Shown: positions 26,023 through 34,721, counted from the first letter of the stretch. The stretch is 64,000 bases of DNA from Nitrosopumilus cobalaminigenes (GCF_013407145.1 NZ_CP026993.1:682001-746000); one strand, 5' to 3'. Made by a program: numbers and translations. The notes: generated by a model from the letters alone, not told the origin.

Positions 26023-28656
26023 TTGAAACGCAGAAAAAAATTCTTTTGCACCATTTTTAGTTAGTTCTTTGTTTTTTGTTTGACAATAGTTTGTGGTAAA
26101 TGTACATTTGGGACATCCTCCCCAATTTTTCCCATCCTCTATTTGGGATTTATCTGTAGGACAATCACAATCTTGTAAAAGAGAAAATCCTGTATTCAGA
26201 ACTTTTTCAAATTCATCATAGACTATCTTACTACATCCATTAAACCCGTCTGATGAATTATCATAAAGATAGATTACCCCTTTCTCATAATAAACATCAA
26301 TATCACTAGATTCTGATTTTGTTAAAATTTTACTTGCATTAACTAGGATGTGTGATATAGTGTGAATTCTAGGATCATTGACTATGGGGCTTTTAGAATC
26401 TGAAATTGCTTTTGAGATGAATTCTGGTGGAATTATTATGCTCACTGATGAATGCTTTGATTTCCAGTGGAAGTTTCTCCAACCTGAAATATTACTACCA
26501 TTATACATTGCAAATTTATCTGCTGATTCATTGTAGTTTCCTTTCATGTATCCTGTAATGGTTCTATCAAGTGAAATCATTCCATATCTTAATGATATTT
26601 TGTTAGATTTTACTTCAATTTCTCTATGAATTGCCTTACCTTCTGAGGTTTGAATGATGGATGTTTTAACTACTGGAATTGTTCTTTTTCCTTTTTCATT
26701 TGACCTCACAAGATATGCTCTAGCACCATTTTGAGATTTTATGAGTGAGTTTACCTCATAGTTTTGTTTGTTAAAATGATAGATTGCCTTTTGATGAAGC
26801 TGATAATATCCTACAGGAACCCCTCTGGTTCCAATTTTTCTAGAATTATAATAGATGGAAATTTCTCCTGATGCTCCTCTAAGATTTACACTGTTTGCAA
26901 AATCAAAGAATTGTGATTTGTCTGATTCCTTTGCAGATTGATCTTCAATTTCTACTGACTCTACATGTCTTTCTGAAATAATTGGATTCTTTTTGTTGAT
27001 TGGAATTATGTGGTTTTGTTTTAGATATTCATCTATGTGTCGTGCAAAATAGTGACATGCTGCATCTTCAGGATCAAAAACACAAATTGCATATGATTTT
27101 TGACCCATTCTACCTGCTCTTCCAATTCTTTGAATAAAGGAATCAAATTCATTTTTGAATGCAGATATTACCACATCTACATGGCCAATATCGATACCAA
27201 GTTCTAGTGTAGGGGTACATGATAGTACATCAAGTTCTCCTGCCTTCATTTGAGATTCATACATTTTTCTATCTCTTTGGTCAAGACCTCCCCTGTGGAT
27301 TTGAATTCGCATTCCTTCATTTGCAGACTCTACATTTGATGCAAGAAATTCTGCATCGTTATGAGAATTACTAAAGACAAGTTGAGTTGATTTATTTTTG
27401 TAACATACTGATGAGAGCATTTCCATAGTGGTTCTTTGTTTGAATTTTCTTGGCATGATGAAAAACATATGCATGTTTTGTTTTCGTCTGAACTGACTTT
27501 TGATGTATGAAAAAGAATCTTCAGGTAAATCAAACATGTTTGAAAAGAATTCTTTTGAATTATCCAAGGTTGCTGATGAGCCTACAAACTGAACTTTGCC
27601 CATAAATCGCTTCATTCTTTTTAAAACATGGTATACATTGGAACCATGAAAACTTGTGTAAGAGTGTGCTTCATCCATAACAATTATTTTTGCATTTTTG
27701 AATAATTCATTCCATTTTTTGTCTTGTAAAATCAAATGATAATTAATAAAATCAAAATTTGTGGCAATGATTAAGGATTTACTACTTGCATCTGATATGA
27801 TCATGTCTTTGTATTCTGTACTTTGCCCTCCGTGAATGGAATACACTCCCACTTTGTCACCTAGTTTGCATTTCTGAACTAAATCTGCAATTTTTGAAAC
27901 CTGATCATCAATTAGTGCATTTAGTGGGTATACTAGTAATGTGAATACTCCTGGTGTCACCTTTTCTGAAATTTTCTGCAAAATTGGTATGGCAAATGCC
28001 TCTGTCTTTCCAGATCCTGTTGGTGCTGAAATAATTGTATTATTTCCTTTTAGAACTTCTCGAATTGACTCTTCTTGAAATGGTAGAACTCCTGTGAACC
28101 CATATTTTGCTAATCCTTTTAGAATATTTTCTGATAAAACATCTTTTAGTGAATCAATTGGAATTTTTTCTGCTTCTGGCGCAATTAACCTTTCATAGTG
28201 AATTAATGCAAGTGACTCTTCTTTGTGACCTTGAATGATTTCTCGAATAATACTGTCGTTGTCAATTAATGATTTTGGAATTTTATTTATATCAAATAGA
28301 ATGCTTTCTGGAATTGGAATACTCGGTGTCGGATCTTTTACTTTTGGTTTTGAATACTTTTTAATCTCATCTGGGAAGTATTCTCCGCCTTCTGTGGGTC
28401 CGTCACATCTGTGTGGTTCATCTGTTCTTGAATCAATTGGAATGAATTTCCCACTGTCTGATTTGAAACCTTCATCCCAGTAAATTTCTGCACCGCAACC
28501 TTTGGAGCATTGCTTTGTTCTTCCAGAATAGTTTACTCCATATGTTGGGGCTTTGATTTGGATTTTTTCAGGGTTACATTTGGGACAAACCCATGGTCCT
28601 CCAACGTCTTCATAACTTTGTACCAGTCTAGAATCACAGTTAGAACAAAACTTCAT
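26014..28656 (-). CDS. MrfA/Hrq1-like DEAD/DEAH helicase with C-terminal zinc-binding (DUF1998/MZB) domain
   Basis: A protein of about 880 residues. Two N-terminal zinc knuckles (CSNCDSRL...CPKC and CSKGCG) are followed by an SF2 core: Walker A ISAPTGSGKTEA, VMDEAHSYTS, GSSATLD, LELGIDIGHVD and QRIGRAGRMGQ. The C terminus has DCDCP...GGCPKC...C, the MZB-type cysteine cluster. Relatives are 3'-5' DNA helicases in crosslink repair. ATG 28656 starts right at the first zinc knuckle; ATG 28683 is the alternative. Confidence 0.88.
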   Translation of the reverse strand: MKFCSNCDSRLVQSYEDVGGPWVCPKCNPEKIQIKAPTYGVNYSGRTKQCSKGCGAEIYWDEGFKSDSGKFIPIDSRTDEPHRCDGPTEGGEYFPDEIKKYSKPKVKDPTPSIPIPESILFDINKIPKSLIDNDSIIREIIQGHKEESLALIHYERLIAPEAEKIPIDSLKDVLSENILKGLAKYGFTGVLPFQEESIREVLKGNNTIISAPTGSGKTEAFAIPILQKISEKVTPGVFTLLVYPLNALIDDQVSKIADLVQKCKLGDKVGVYSIHGGQSTEYKDMIISDASSKSLIIATNFDFINYHLILQDKKWNELFKNAKIIVMDEAHSYTSFHGSNVYHVLKRMKRFMGKVQFVGSSATLDNSKEFFSNMFDLPEDSFSYIKSQFRRKQNMHMFFIMPRKFKQRTTMEMLSSVCYKNKSTQLVFSNSHNDAEFLASNVESANEGMRIQIHRGGLDQRDRKMYESQMKAGELDVLSCTPTLELGIDIGHVDVVISAFKNEFDSFIQRIGRAGRMGQKSYAICVFDPEDAACHYFARHIDEYLKQNHIIPINKKNPIISERHVESVEIEDQSAKESDKSQFFDFANSVNLRGASGEISIYYNSRKIGTRGVPVGYYQLHQKAIYHFNKQNYEVNSLIKSQNGARAYLVRSNEKGKRTIPVVKTSIIQTSEGKAIHREIEVKSNKISLRYGMISLDRTITGYMKGNYNESADKFAMYNGSNISGWRNFHWKSKHSSVSIIIPPEFISKAISDSKSPIVNDPRIHTISHILVNASKILTKSESSDIDVYYEKGVIYLYDNSSDGFNGCSKIVYDEFEKVLNTGFSLLQDCDCPTDKSQIEDGKNWGGCPKCTFTTNYCQTKNKELTKNGAKEFFSAFQLL

Positions 28657-28769
28657 GAATAAGATTTGAGGTAAATTTACCATTAATGAACATATGAGAC
28701 TGTGTTATTACCCAAGAGTTGACTGGTTTTATCAAACACACTTAAGAATCTGTTATGTACAATCTAACT

Positions 28770-28850
28770 ATGGGATGGAAAAAGACCTTGAGTAAATTTT
28801 GTGTTATGAAAAAGGTTAGAGACAAGGCAAACGAGCCTGAAGAAGATTAA
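28770..28850 (+). CDS. Basic microprotein (26 aa)
   Basis: ATG 28770 opens a short Lys-rich peptide (GWKKTLSKFCVMKKVRDKA) with an acidic tail. A TTAAGAAT element at 28742-28749 is about 25 nt upstream. It lies between the divergent helicase and the next plus-strand gene. Real coding status is uncertain. Confidence 0.35.
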   Translation: MGWKKTLSKFCVMKKVRDKANEPEED

Positions 28851-28891
28851 TTCTTTTAAAAAATTATTAATCAAACGTTTGAAATTTGATT

Positions 28892-29305
28892 ATGCCTTTA
28901 GACAAAATGCCTGATTCTGAAGAGTTTGTACTTACTCATGAATCTACGGTTTTACACACTCAAGGCGTGCCTGTAGCGTGCATTATTGATAAAAATGGAT
29001 TAGAATCTAGTTATCAATCCCTCCCAAATGATCTTTCTTTGAAGGCTGGTCTTACTGGATTTTTGAATAAACATGATGATTTGGGATTACTTATGGGATT
29101 CAAACTGCAAATCAAAACTGATTCAGAATTTTTTGAATACACTGTGTATCCGAATGATGAGTTTATTGACACTGTAATTTTCAATGAATCTATTTCTATT
29201 ATTGATGAAAAAATGAAAAACTTGTTTACATTAAGAAAAATCGTAACGGATCAATTTGTAAAAACTAGATCCGAGTTTGATAAATTTAAAAAAATGATTT
29301 CTTGA
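28892..29305 (+). CDS. Hypothetical protein
   Basis: A soluble protein of about 137 residues from ATG 28892 (TTG 28886 is also in frame). It has central beta strands (LGLLMGFKLQIK, FFEYTVYP) and a C-terminal helix rich in Lys and Phe. No family recognised. It precedes the PD-(D/E)XK nuclease by 36 nt on the same strand and may share its transcript. Confidence 0.6.
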   Translation: MPLDKMPDSEEFVLTHESTVLHTQGVPVACIIDKNGLESSYQSLPNDLSLKAGLTGFLNKHDDLGLLMGFKLQIKTDSEFFEYTVYPNDEFIDTVIFNESISIIDEKMKNLFTLRKIVTDQFVKTRSEFDKFKKMIS

Positions 29306-29341
29306 TCTGTCTTTTCCAAATCATTCAATAACTACGATTCT

Positions 29342-30019
29342 ATGCAATTTTTAGTGACAAACTTTACTCAGATGTTAAAGGCCCGAGAACCTGAATTGTT
29401 AGATAGAGAAGATGGCCATTGGTATGAAACAAAATTTGACAAAGTTTACCCTTCAATTAGTACCATTTTGTCTGCCACTGCACCAGAACATAAGAAAAAT
29501 GGATTGGCCCGATGGAAAGAAAATGAACCTGCTCATGAATACATTACAAAACAAGCACAAGATATTGGAACTCAATCCCATAAAATGATTGAAGATTATT
29601 TGAGTAATAGTTTGGCTATGGACGAATTTGATTTATTGCCAATTGCCCACTTTAACAATCTGAAACCTTTTCTTGAAAATATAACAAATGTTACCTGTAT
29701 TGAACAGAGAATGTATTCAGATAAACTAAAGGTTGCAGGTACTAGTGACTTGATTGCTGAATATAATGGGGAATTATCTATTATAGATTACAAAACAAAA
29801 AGAAAACCTCAGGTTGATGAATACATGTATGAGTACTATTTACAAACTACCTGCTATGCCCACATGTTCGAGGAAGTCACAGGACAAAAAATCAATCAGG
29901 TGGTAATTCTAGTTAGTAGTGAGAAAAATACTAGGCAGGAATTTATCAAAACCTGTGATGCTTATGTTGAGCCTATGATGGAAAGAGTTGAAAAATACTA
30001 TTTGAATAATTTAGAATAA
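29342..30019 (+). CDS. PD-(D/E)XK nuclease (RecB/MGME1-like)
   Basis: A 225-residue nuclease. Motif I helix DIGTQSHKMIEDYL, then EQRMYSD, VAGTSDLIAEYNG (active-site Asp) and IIDYKTKRK (D-x-K), followed by the YYLQTTCYAHMFEE helix. This is the order of the RecB-like and mitochondrial MGME1-type exonuclease core. A role in DNA end processing, alone or with nearby helicases, is inferred. Confidence 0.8.
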   Translation: MQFLVTNFTQMLKAREPELLDREDGHWYETKFDKVYPSISTILSATAPEHKKNGLARWKENEPAHEYITKQAQDIGTQSHKMIEDYLSNSLAMDEFDLLPIAHFNNLKPFLENITNVTCIEQRMYSDKLKVAGTSDLIAEYNGELSIIDYKTKRKPQVDEYMYEYYLQTTCYAHMFEEVTGQKINQVVILVSSEKNTRQEFIKTCDAYVEPMMERVEKYYLNNLE

Positions 30020-30020
30020 T

Positions 30021-30701
30021 TTAAGAAATTTTATCGAGTTTTTTATCTAGTTCTTGTACTTGTTTTGCTAAATCACTAACTATGTCGTCTAATTTATCTG
30101 GTTTCTTTTCTTGATTTTTTGTTATTCCATTTGACCAATCAAACATTGCAGCTAGTATTTCCATTGCTTGCGATGAATAGTCTGCTAAATCTTTAATGTC
30201 AAACTGTTTTTGCATTTTTGAATCATTTGGATTAATTATCAAATAACCTGTTTTTTCAATAACAAAATGCTCTTGTGTAATTGCATCTTTAAAATCAAGT
30301 AAAAATAAACCTCTGATTGAATTTTGTAATTTTTGATTATAATTCATTTTTTTACAAATCCTATCAACCATTTGCTGCAGTGTGGTATCTTTACCAAAAC
30401 CGTCATCTAATTTTATTGGGTTGATGATAATTTTCAAAAATTTCTTTATTGCGTCTAAATGAGAATTGATAAATGACATTTCTGAATACACCATGAAACT
30501 TGTCATTTCCTCATGTTTTATTTCAAATGTGTCTAGATTAGTAATTAATTCACTAATTGAATGCGAAAATACTTTTCTGAATTTCATAAAATTTTTGAAG
30601 AATTTTTCATCTGCATATTCTTTGTTAAATTGTACTAGTCCATTTCTTTCAATATCATTTAAAATCACTAGTGTTGCTTTGTAATTGGGCTCAAAACTCA
30701 A
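30021..30701 (-). CDS. Hypothetical helical protein with C-terminal coiled coil
   Basis: A 226-residue, mostly helical protein; residues 200-226 (LDDIVSDLAKQVQELDKKLDKI) form a heptad-like coiled coil. No motif recognised. Its start is 22 nt from one copy of a 23-bp element also found before the next upstream gene, so the two are probably co-regulated. Confidence 0.6.
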   Translation of the reverse strand: MSFEPNYKATLVILNDIERNGLVQFNKEYADEKFFKNFMKFRKVFSHSISELITNLDTFEIKHEEMTSFMVYSEMSFINSHLDAIKKFLKIIINPIKLDDGFGKDTTLQQMVDRICKKMNYNQKLQNSIRGLFLLDFKDAITQEHFVIEKTGYLIINPNDSKMQKQFDIKDLADYSSQAMEILAAMFDWSNGITKNQEKKPDKLDDIVSDLAKQVQELDKKLDKIS

Positions 30702-30722
30702 TAATTTTTTGGATTTTCTGTG

Positions 30723-30745
30723 AACTTAAGCTTATTGATAATTTT
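30723..30745 (-). repeat. 23-bp promoter repeat, copy 1
   Basis: The 23 bases starting AACTTAAGCTTATTGATA are identical to 31018-31040. On the minus strand each copy ends 22-23 nt before a start codon (30701 and 30995), placing its CTTAAG core at TATA-box distance. It acts as the promoter of the gene ending at 30021. Confidence 0.55.
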
Positions 30746-30995
30746 ATTTCCAGCCCTTCCATCTACTTTTGAATTCGATCTCTTCTTTTTTCTCAATTAT
30801 TTTTCTGCGATTCATTTCTAGGTTCTTCTTTTTGTTTTCTAATTTATCCCATTTTTCTTTAATCTCTGCCCTGAGTACTGGATCTTTACTACTTCGATAT
30901 TCGTGTTTTAGCACTGCCCATTGTTTTGATATGGCATCGATCTCATAATCTGCTGCTATCAATTGCTTGGATATCTCTACTATGGGATCTTCCAT
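30744..30995 (-). CDS. Small coiled-coil protein (83 aa)
   Basis: An almost entirely charged helix (DKLENKKKNLEMNRRKIIEK and similar) with Trp-rich ends (SRWKGWK). It lies between two copies of the 23-bp promoter repeat and overlaps the downstream copy by two bases. No enzyme motif; probably an assembly or regulatory protein. Confidence 0.6.
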   Translation of the reverse strand: MEDPIVEISKQLIAADYEIDAISKQWAVLKHEYRSSKDPVLRAEIKEKWDKLENKKKNLEMNRRKIIEKKEEIEFKSRWKGWK

Positions 30996-31017
30996 CTATC
31001 TTTTTTTGTAATTTCCA

Positions 31018-31040
31018 AACTTAAGCTTATTGATAATTTT
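31018..31040. repeat. 23-bp promoter repeat, copy 2, bidirectional
   Basis: Identical to 30723-30745. It drives the minus-strand coiled-coil gene (start 30995). Read the other way, TTAAGCTT at 31021-31028 is centred 26.5 nt before ATG 31051 of the plus-strand gene, so this copy probably works in both directions. Confidence 0.5.
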
Positions 31041-31050
31041 CCTAATTGGT

Positions 31051-31233
31051 ATGTTGTTAGCTATTGGTTTGTACTATTTGAAAAGAGAAGATTATCACAA
31101 AGAGAATCCATATTCCTATATGAAAACTGAAAAAGAAATCAAGTTGCTAAAAATGGAATTGATGGAGTCATTGAAACCTGTTGATAATTCATACTATGGA
31201 TTGTCTCTTGAAAATTTAATTGTGAACAATTAA
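31051..31233 (+). CDS. Small membrane-anchored protein (60 aa)
   Basis: ATG 31051 gives a short hydrophobic start (MLLAIGLYYL) followed by a charged, helical cytoplasmic part (KTEKEIKLLKMELMESL). The hydrophobic start is lengthened to MIIFLIGMLLAIGLYYL if TTG 31030 is used. The TATA position favours ATG 31051; the membrane segment favours TTG 31030. Confidence 0.5.
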   Translation: MLLAIGLYYLKREDYHKENPYSYMKTEKEIKLLKMELMESLKPVDNSYYGLSLENLIVNN

Positions 31234-31246
31234 TTTACTATGACTA

Positions 31247-31296
31247 AAAATTAGTGTAAACTAATTAGAAGAAGCTAATTAGGATTGTCTAATTTT
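31247..31296. promoter_or_regulatory. Four 14-nt-spaced CTAATTAG boxes
   Basis: CTAATTAG occurs at 31261 and 31275, with weaker copies AAAATTAG at 31247 and CTAATTTT at 31289, all exactly 14 nt apart. The array ends eight bases before TTTAAATT (31304-31311), the TATA box of the zinc-ribbon gene at 31333. It is probably an array of binding sites for one regulator. Confidence 0.45.
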
Positions 31297-31332
31297 CATA
31301 TTGTTTAAATTCAATATTGTACATACTAATAC

Positions 31333-31518
31333 ATGAAACAAGATTCATGCAGACGTTGTGGACACGAATTAGAATTGAACAAAAAATGTGAAGTGTGTAA
31401 TGAAGTGAACCAATTCTATTGTCATGAATGTGGATTTGTTTCTGAAGAACAAATTCATTTTCAATGTATGATGATTAGTATGGATCATGCATTACTATCA
31501 AACCAAGTGCAGAAATAA
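31333..31518 (+). CDS. Double zinc-ribbon small protein (61 aa)
   Basis: Three CxxC pairs (SCRRCGHE, KCEVCNE, YCHECGF) and a final Cys make two adjoining zinc knuckles. TTTAAATT at 31304-31311 is centred about 26 nt before the ATG. The gene lies 24 nt upstream of the rhodanese gene. Its promoter carries the 14-nt box array. Probably a nucleic-acid- or protein-binding adaptor. Confidence 0.65.
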   Translation: MKQDSCRRCGHELELNKKCEVCNEVNQFYCHECGFVSEEQIHFQCMMISMDHALLSNQVQK

Positions 31519-31542
31519 ATTACAGAACATCTTTTAGTATTC

Positions 31543-31839
31543 ATGGCAGATAAAATTACTGCAAATGATCTAAAAACACAACAAAGTGATTTTGTGATAA
31601 TTGATGTTCGAGAAGCTGATGAATTATCTGGTGGAGTTGTAGAAGGCTCTGTTCATATGCCCTTAGGACTATCAATTAGAAATGCAAAGAAAAAACAAAT
31701 TGAAGATATGAGAGACAAGAAAATTTGTACCTATTGTGGCACTGGTTATAGGGGAAATATTGCAGCTGATGAATTAATCAAAGAAGGATTCAATGCAGTT
31801 ACTCTTGATGGTGGGTACGGTTCTTGGAATCAATCTTAA
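31543..31839 (+). CDS. Single-domain rhodanese
   Basis: A 98-residue protein with VIIDVREADELSGG, the active-site loop TYCGTGYRGN (persulfide-forming Cys in YCGTG) and LDGGYGSW at the end. Such proteins carry sulfane sulfur for thiolation or redox reactions. It follows the zinc-ribbon gene on the same strand. Confidence 0.85.
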   Translation: MADKITANDLKTQQSDFVIIDVREADELSGGVVEGSVHMPLGLSIRNAKKKQIEDMRDKKICTYCGTGYRGNIAADELIKEGFNAVTLDGGYGSWNQS

Positions 31840-31843
31840 TTTT

Positions 31844-32194
31844 TTATTCATTCCATATTGCCTGAGTTTTCAGCCAAGCAATGAGGTCTTGATATAATTT
31901 GCTCTTTTGCATATTCAAAACCCCTATCTCTAAATTTGTTGATGATTTTACTGTCTTTGAATAATTTTCATATACTGCAAAAATTATCTTATCAAGAAAC
32001 ATTTCGTTCTGCATCTCTTTTTTTGCCAATTCTTCAGACTCAGTCATAGCAAAACTGGCAAATAACACTCCATCAACCCAGTAAGCATTTGCGGCTTCAA
32101 GTGATGACATCATACCAATCAGATCATCTAAACTGAGTTTGATCATGTCTCTGACATAGATTTTGTCATATGGTCTGTGGACAAATTCTGTCAT
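31844..32194 (-). CDS. Hypothetical protein
   Basis: A 116-residue soluble protein. A central strand pair (AYWVDGVLFASFAMTES) is flanked by helices; the end is LIAWLKTQAIWNE. No recognised family. Convergent with the rhodanese gene. Confidence 0.6.
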   Translation of the reverse strand: MTEFVHRPYDKIYVRDMIKLSLDDLIGMMSSLEAANAYWVDGVLFASFAMTESEELAKKEMQNEMFLDKIIFAVYENYSKTVKSSTNLEIGVLNMQKSKLYQDLIAWLKTQAIWNE

Positions 32195-32262
32195 ATCATT
32201 TTCATTTTGTATGGTCTAATAAATTATGGAAATTTTATATCTGGTTTTTATGAAATTAAACT

Positions 32263-32493
32263 ATGAGTGAAAAACCTGATGATCTTTCAGAACATGAAAT
32301 GTTTGTAACTGAATTCCCAAAAACCGGATTTGGAATAGTCGATTATCTTCAAGGTAGGGTTCATTTTTCATTAATGGATCAAATGAAACTAATGCACAAA
32401 TCGGGGATGAGTCAAACCCAAATCAAAGAAACAATTCTTACCAGTGTGACTGAGATCATTGATAATTTTGAACCTGAATCAAAAAGTCCTTGA
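32263..32493 (+). CDS. Hypothetical protein (76 aa)
   Basis: A small soluble protein with a conserved-looking FGIVDYLQGRVHFSLMDQMK segment and a helix-turn-helix-like KSGMSQTQIKETILTSV. Might bind nucleic acid, but the match is weak. Its 3' end overlaps the convergent Cys/His-rich microprotein by 15 bp. Confidence 0.55.
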   Translation: MSEKPDDLSEHEMFVTEFPKTGFGIVDYLQGRVHFSLMDQMKLMHKSGMSQTQIKETILTSVTEIIDNFEPESKSP

Positions 32494-32610
32494 TTCAAGT
32501 TTTGAAGATTCTGCCATGATTATTTTGTGACATTGGCAATAACAATTTGTATGTGGCATGTCGTTATTCATTCTGTATTTGCATTCTTTTGTATGCTCGA
32601 TCATAGTCAT
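32479..32610 (-). CDS. Cys/His-rich microprotein (43 aa)
   Basis: Contains HTKECKYRMNNDMPHTNCYC and CHK, giving four Cys and three His suited to a metal site. ATG 32610 has ATTATAAATT around 32640-32648 on this strand, close to TATA distance. Function unknown. Confidence 0.5.
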   Translation of the reverse strand: MTMIEHTKECKYRMNNDMPHTNCYCQCHKIIMAESSKLESRTF

Positions 32611-32667
32611 TATTGATAACTCTCATTATCATCTATCAAATTTATAATCTCTTTTCAAAATAATTTT

Positions 32668-33060
32668 TTATTGTTTTGTAGGATCTTTGCTTAAAATATT
32701 CAACACGTGCTCAATAATCTGTTTTTGTCCTCCTTCATGTAAGTCTGTTCTGACTGTATCAGAACCCATACTGACAAAAATCAAATTATCTTCTCCTAAT
32801 GGGAATGTCATTCTTGTAATTTTTTCAAATGTTGCAACCGCATACAATCCATGACCAATTTTTGGGGCTAACTCATTCCTGCCTTTCCATGCAACTGATG
32901 CTCTTTTCAAAGAAGCCTCTGTCTCTTCTGCAGAAAGATAATTTGTAATTCCTTCCCTGTGACTGGTTGCTAAAATATTACCATCGCTATCTGTTACTAC
33001 ACTATGTCTAATGTTTACATCTGAATCCATAATTCTCTTTAGAAGATTTTCAAAATTCAT
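32668..33060 (-). CDS. Roadblock-fold-like protein (DUF6659 type)
   Basis: A protein of about 130 residues with NIRHSVVTDSDGNILATSHR, a central helix and the strand pair NLIFVSMGSD, the same layout as 439-804. Start ATG 33060, with TACTTAAG centred near 33087; the ATG two codons earlier is also possible. The function of the family is unknown. Confidence 0.65.
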   Translation of the reverse strand: MNFENLLKRIMDSDVNIRHSVVTDSDGNILATSHREGITNYLSAEETEASLKRASVAWKGRNELAPKIGHGLYAVATFEKITRMTFPLGEDNLIFVSMGSDTVRTDLHEGGQKQIIEHVLNILSKDPTKQ

Positions 33061-33118
33061 CTTCATCTGTTACGTCAAAATAATACTTAAGATCTACCCC
33101 TAAAATCATACGTGATTT

Positions 33119-33277
33119 TTATTCTGATGATGATTTACATTCAAAATATTCTGTAACTATATTGTTAAAATCTTCCAATAATTGCTGATCAGCAAATCCA
33201 GATTTTTCAAGCAATTTCCATGATTTGTAGACCTCTTCTTTTAACACATACAACGTTCGTTTATCATCGCAGTGCAT
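33119..33277 (-). CDS. Small hypothetical protein (52 aa)
   Basis: An ATG frame with MHCDDKRTLYVLKEEVYKSW and a C-terminal acidic helix ending ECKSSSE. Two cysteines only, so no complete zinc site. It is on the same strand as the DUF6659-like gene and the membrane protein next to it. Confidence 0.5.
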   Translation of the reverse strand: MHCDDKRTLYVLKEEVYKSWKLLEKSGFADQQLLEDFNNIVTEYFECKSSSE

Positions 33278-33315
33278 ATTGATATTGTTCTAAAATAGAA
33301 TTTAATCTTTGTAAT

Positions 33316-34362
33316 TTACACAGTTGATTCTACTGGCAGAGTGATTTTCTTTTTTGCAATTTTTACTGCTATGATGCCTGTTATTGCACTTGGTATACTC
33401 ATTATTCCAAATACTATTGCTAGGGTTTCTGAGAAATCTGGGAGTAATGAATATCCTGAGACCTCATTGAACACATAAAATTGAATAAAAGACATTCCAA
33501 CAAGAGGCATACTGTTTATGATAAACACAGCACCTACTAATCCTCCTGAAATTTCCTCTTTGAATTTTCTGATTTTGATCTTATCATTCATTATTGCATC
33601 TGCAATTACTGCTACAATCATTGGCACTGCAAACCATGGCAAAAATCCAAACAAATTTTCATTTGGAATCACATTTGCTGTAATATTCATAATGATTAAT
33701 CCTGCAACTGCTGTACTTGCCCATCCAAAACCTTTCATTGATTTAACGGCTCCCCAAAAAATCAATGTGCAGAAAAATGGTATTGTAATGCCTAGAATGA
33801 TTGCTCCCACATATGGATCTGGGTTTAAGTTGATTGTTTCTCCATTAGATATTGGCAATCCAAATTGGAAACAAAATGCAATTACGATAAACCATAATGC
33901 TGAAAATCCTATAGTCGTTGCAGGTTTTGTTGCTTTGAAATTATATGGAATTAATCTTGTTAACCCGACAATAATTCCTACCGACTGAATCAAAATGCCT
34001 GTAATTAGTGTCAAATGAGTTGGACTGAGTAATCCATCTGTTCCAAAGAGTTCATGCCACAAATAATCTGAAGGCCCTGCGACAATCTGTATCATGCTTC
34101 CAACCAAAATTAATTTTAAACCTAGGGAAAATGATTCACGACGGATTTCTTTATCTCTGCCGATGATTCCTAGAGATGCAATTGCTGCAATCAGGGATAT
34201 CCCTACCCCTGAATACAATACTGCATGTGGTGGTGTGAAAAATGACTCTGGCGCTCCAACTGCGTGACTAGTAATATCCCAACTTCCTCCCCAAATTTCT
34301 AAAACACTTCCAAATAATGAAACGAGTAAAACAATCAAAACAAATTTTGGTGTCATTTTCAT
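33316..34362 (-). CDS. Nine- to ten-helix membrane protein with duplicated His/Pro motif
   Basis: A 348-residue polytopic protein. The first loop has WDITSHAVGAPESFFTPPHA. A second copy, DYLWHELFGTDGLLSPTHL, lies about 75 residues later, suggesting an internal duplication. The Trp-Asp/His and Pro-His residues at the same membrane depth could bind a metal or haem. No enzyme family is recognised with confidence. Confidence 0.7.
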   Translation of the reverse strand: MKMTPKFVLIVLLVSLFGSVLEIWGGSWDITSHAVGAPESFFTPPHAVLYSGVGISLIAAIASLGIIGRDKEIRRESFSLGLKLILVGSMIQIVAGPSDYLWHELFGTDGLLSPTHLTLITGILIQSVGIIVGLTRLIPYNFKATKPATTIGFSALWFIVIAFCFQFGLPISNGETINLNPDPYVGAIILGITIPFFCTLIFWGAVKSMKGFGWASTAVAGLIIMNITANVIPNENLFGFLPWFAVPMIVAVIADAIMNDKIKIRKFKEEISGGLVGAVFIINSMPLVGMSFIQFYVFNEVSGYSLLPDFSETLAIVFGIMSIPSAITGIIAVKIAKKKITLPVESTV

Positions 34363-34426
34363 ACAACAAGACCAAAATATTACTTTATGAATATTGTGAA
34401 TTAAAAAATTAAAGCCTTAGAAATTT

Positions 34427-34507
34427 CTAAAGCTGGTCGTCGATGTTTTCAGATTTCTCTATTTTACACCAACAATTTGGGCTGCATATTGAATTAAAAC
34501 TAGACAT
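34427..34507 (-). CDS. Possible Cys-rich microprotein (26 aa)
   Basis: An ATG frame containing ICSPNCWCKIEKSE. Three cysteines within five residues are unusual by chance, and Cys-rich microproteins are common around here. No TATA box at the right distance, so coding is doubtful. Confidence 0.25.
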   Translation of the reverse strand: MSSFNSICSPNCWCKIEKSENIDDQL

Positions 34508-34528
34508 TTTATTCATCTGATACTAGCC

Positions 34529-34645
34529 ATGAAAGGCCTATTGCTTCTTCCCATTCTGATTGATTGTTATTATTTTGCATATTTTGTTGTGGCAAAATTT
34601 CTATTTAATGAAGATGAACGATTTATCAGTACAATTTCTCAGTAA
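34529..34645 (+). CDS. Possible small membrane protein (38 aa)
   Basis: An ATG frame with MKGLLLLPILIDCYYFAYFV, one hydrophobic helix, then an acidic end. Its start lies opposite the start of the 34427-34507 frame. No clear TATA box. Could be chance in T-rich DNA. Confidence 0.3.
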   Translation: MKGLLLLPILIDCYYFAYFVVAKFLFNEDERFISTISQ

Positions 34646-34721
34646 AAATGAGTAGTGATTCTTTATATTGAATTTATGATAATTCTATTACCCGACCATA
34701 CCTGGTGATGATTCAAATCCT

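Noticed and set aside
34417-34430. TTAGAAATTTCTAA palindrome
   Set aside because: A perfect 14-mer but not at promoter distance from any gene, and AT-rich palindromes are frequent here.
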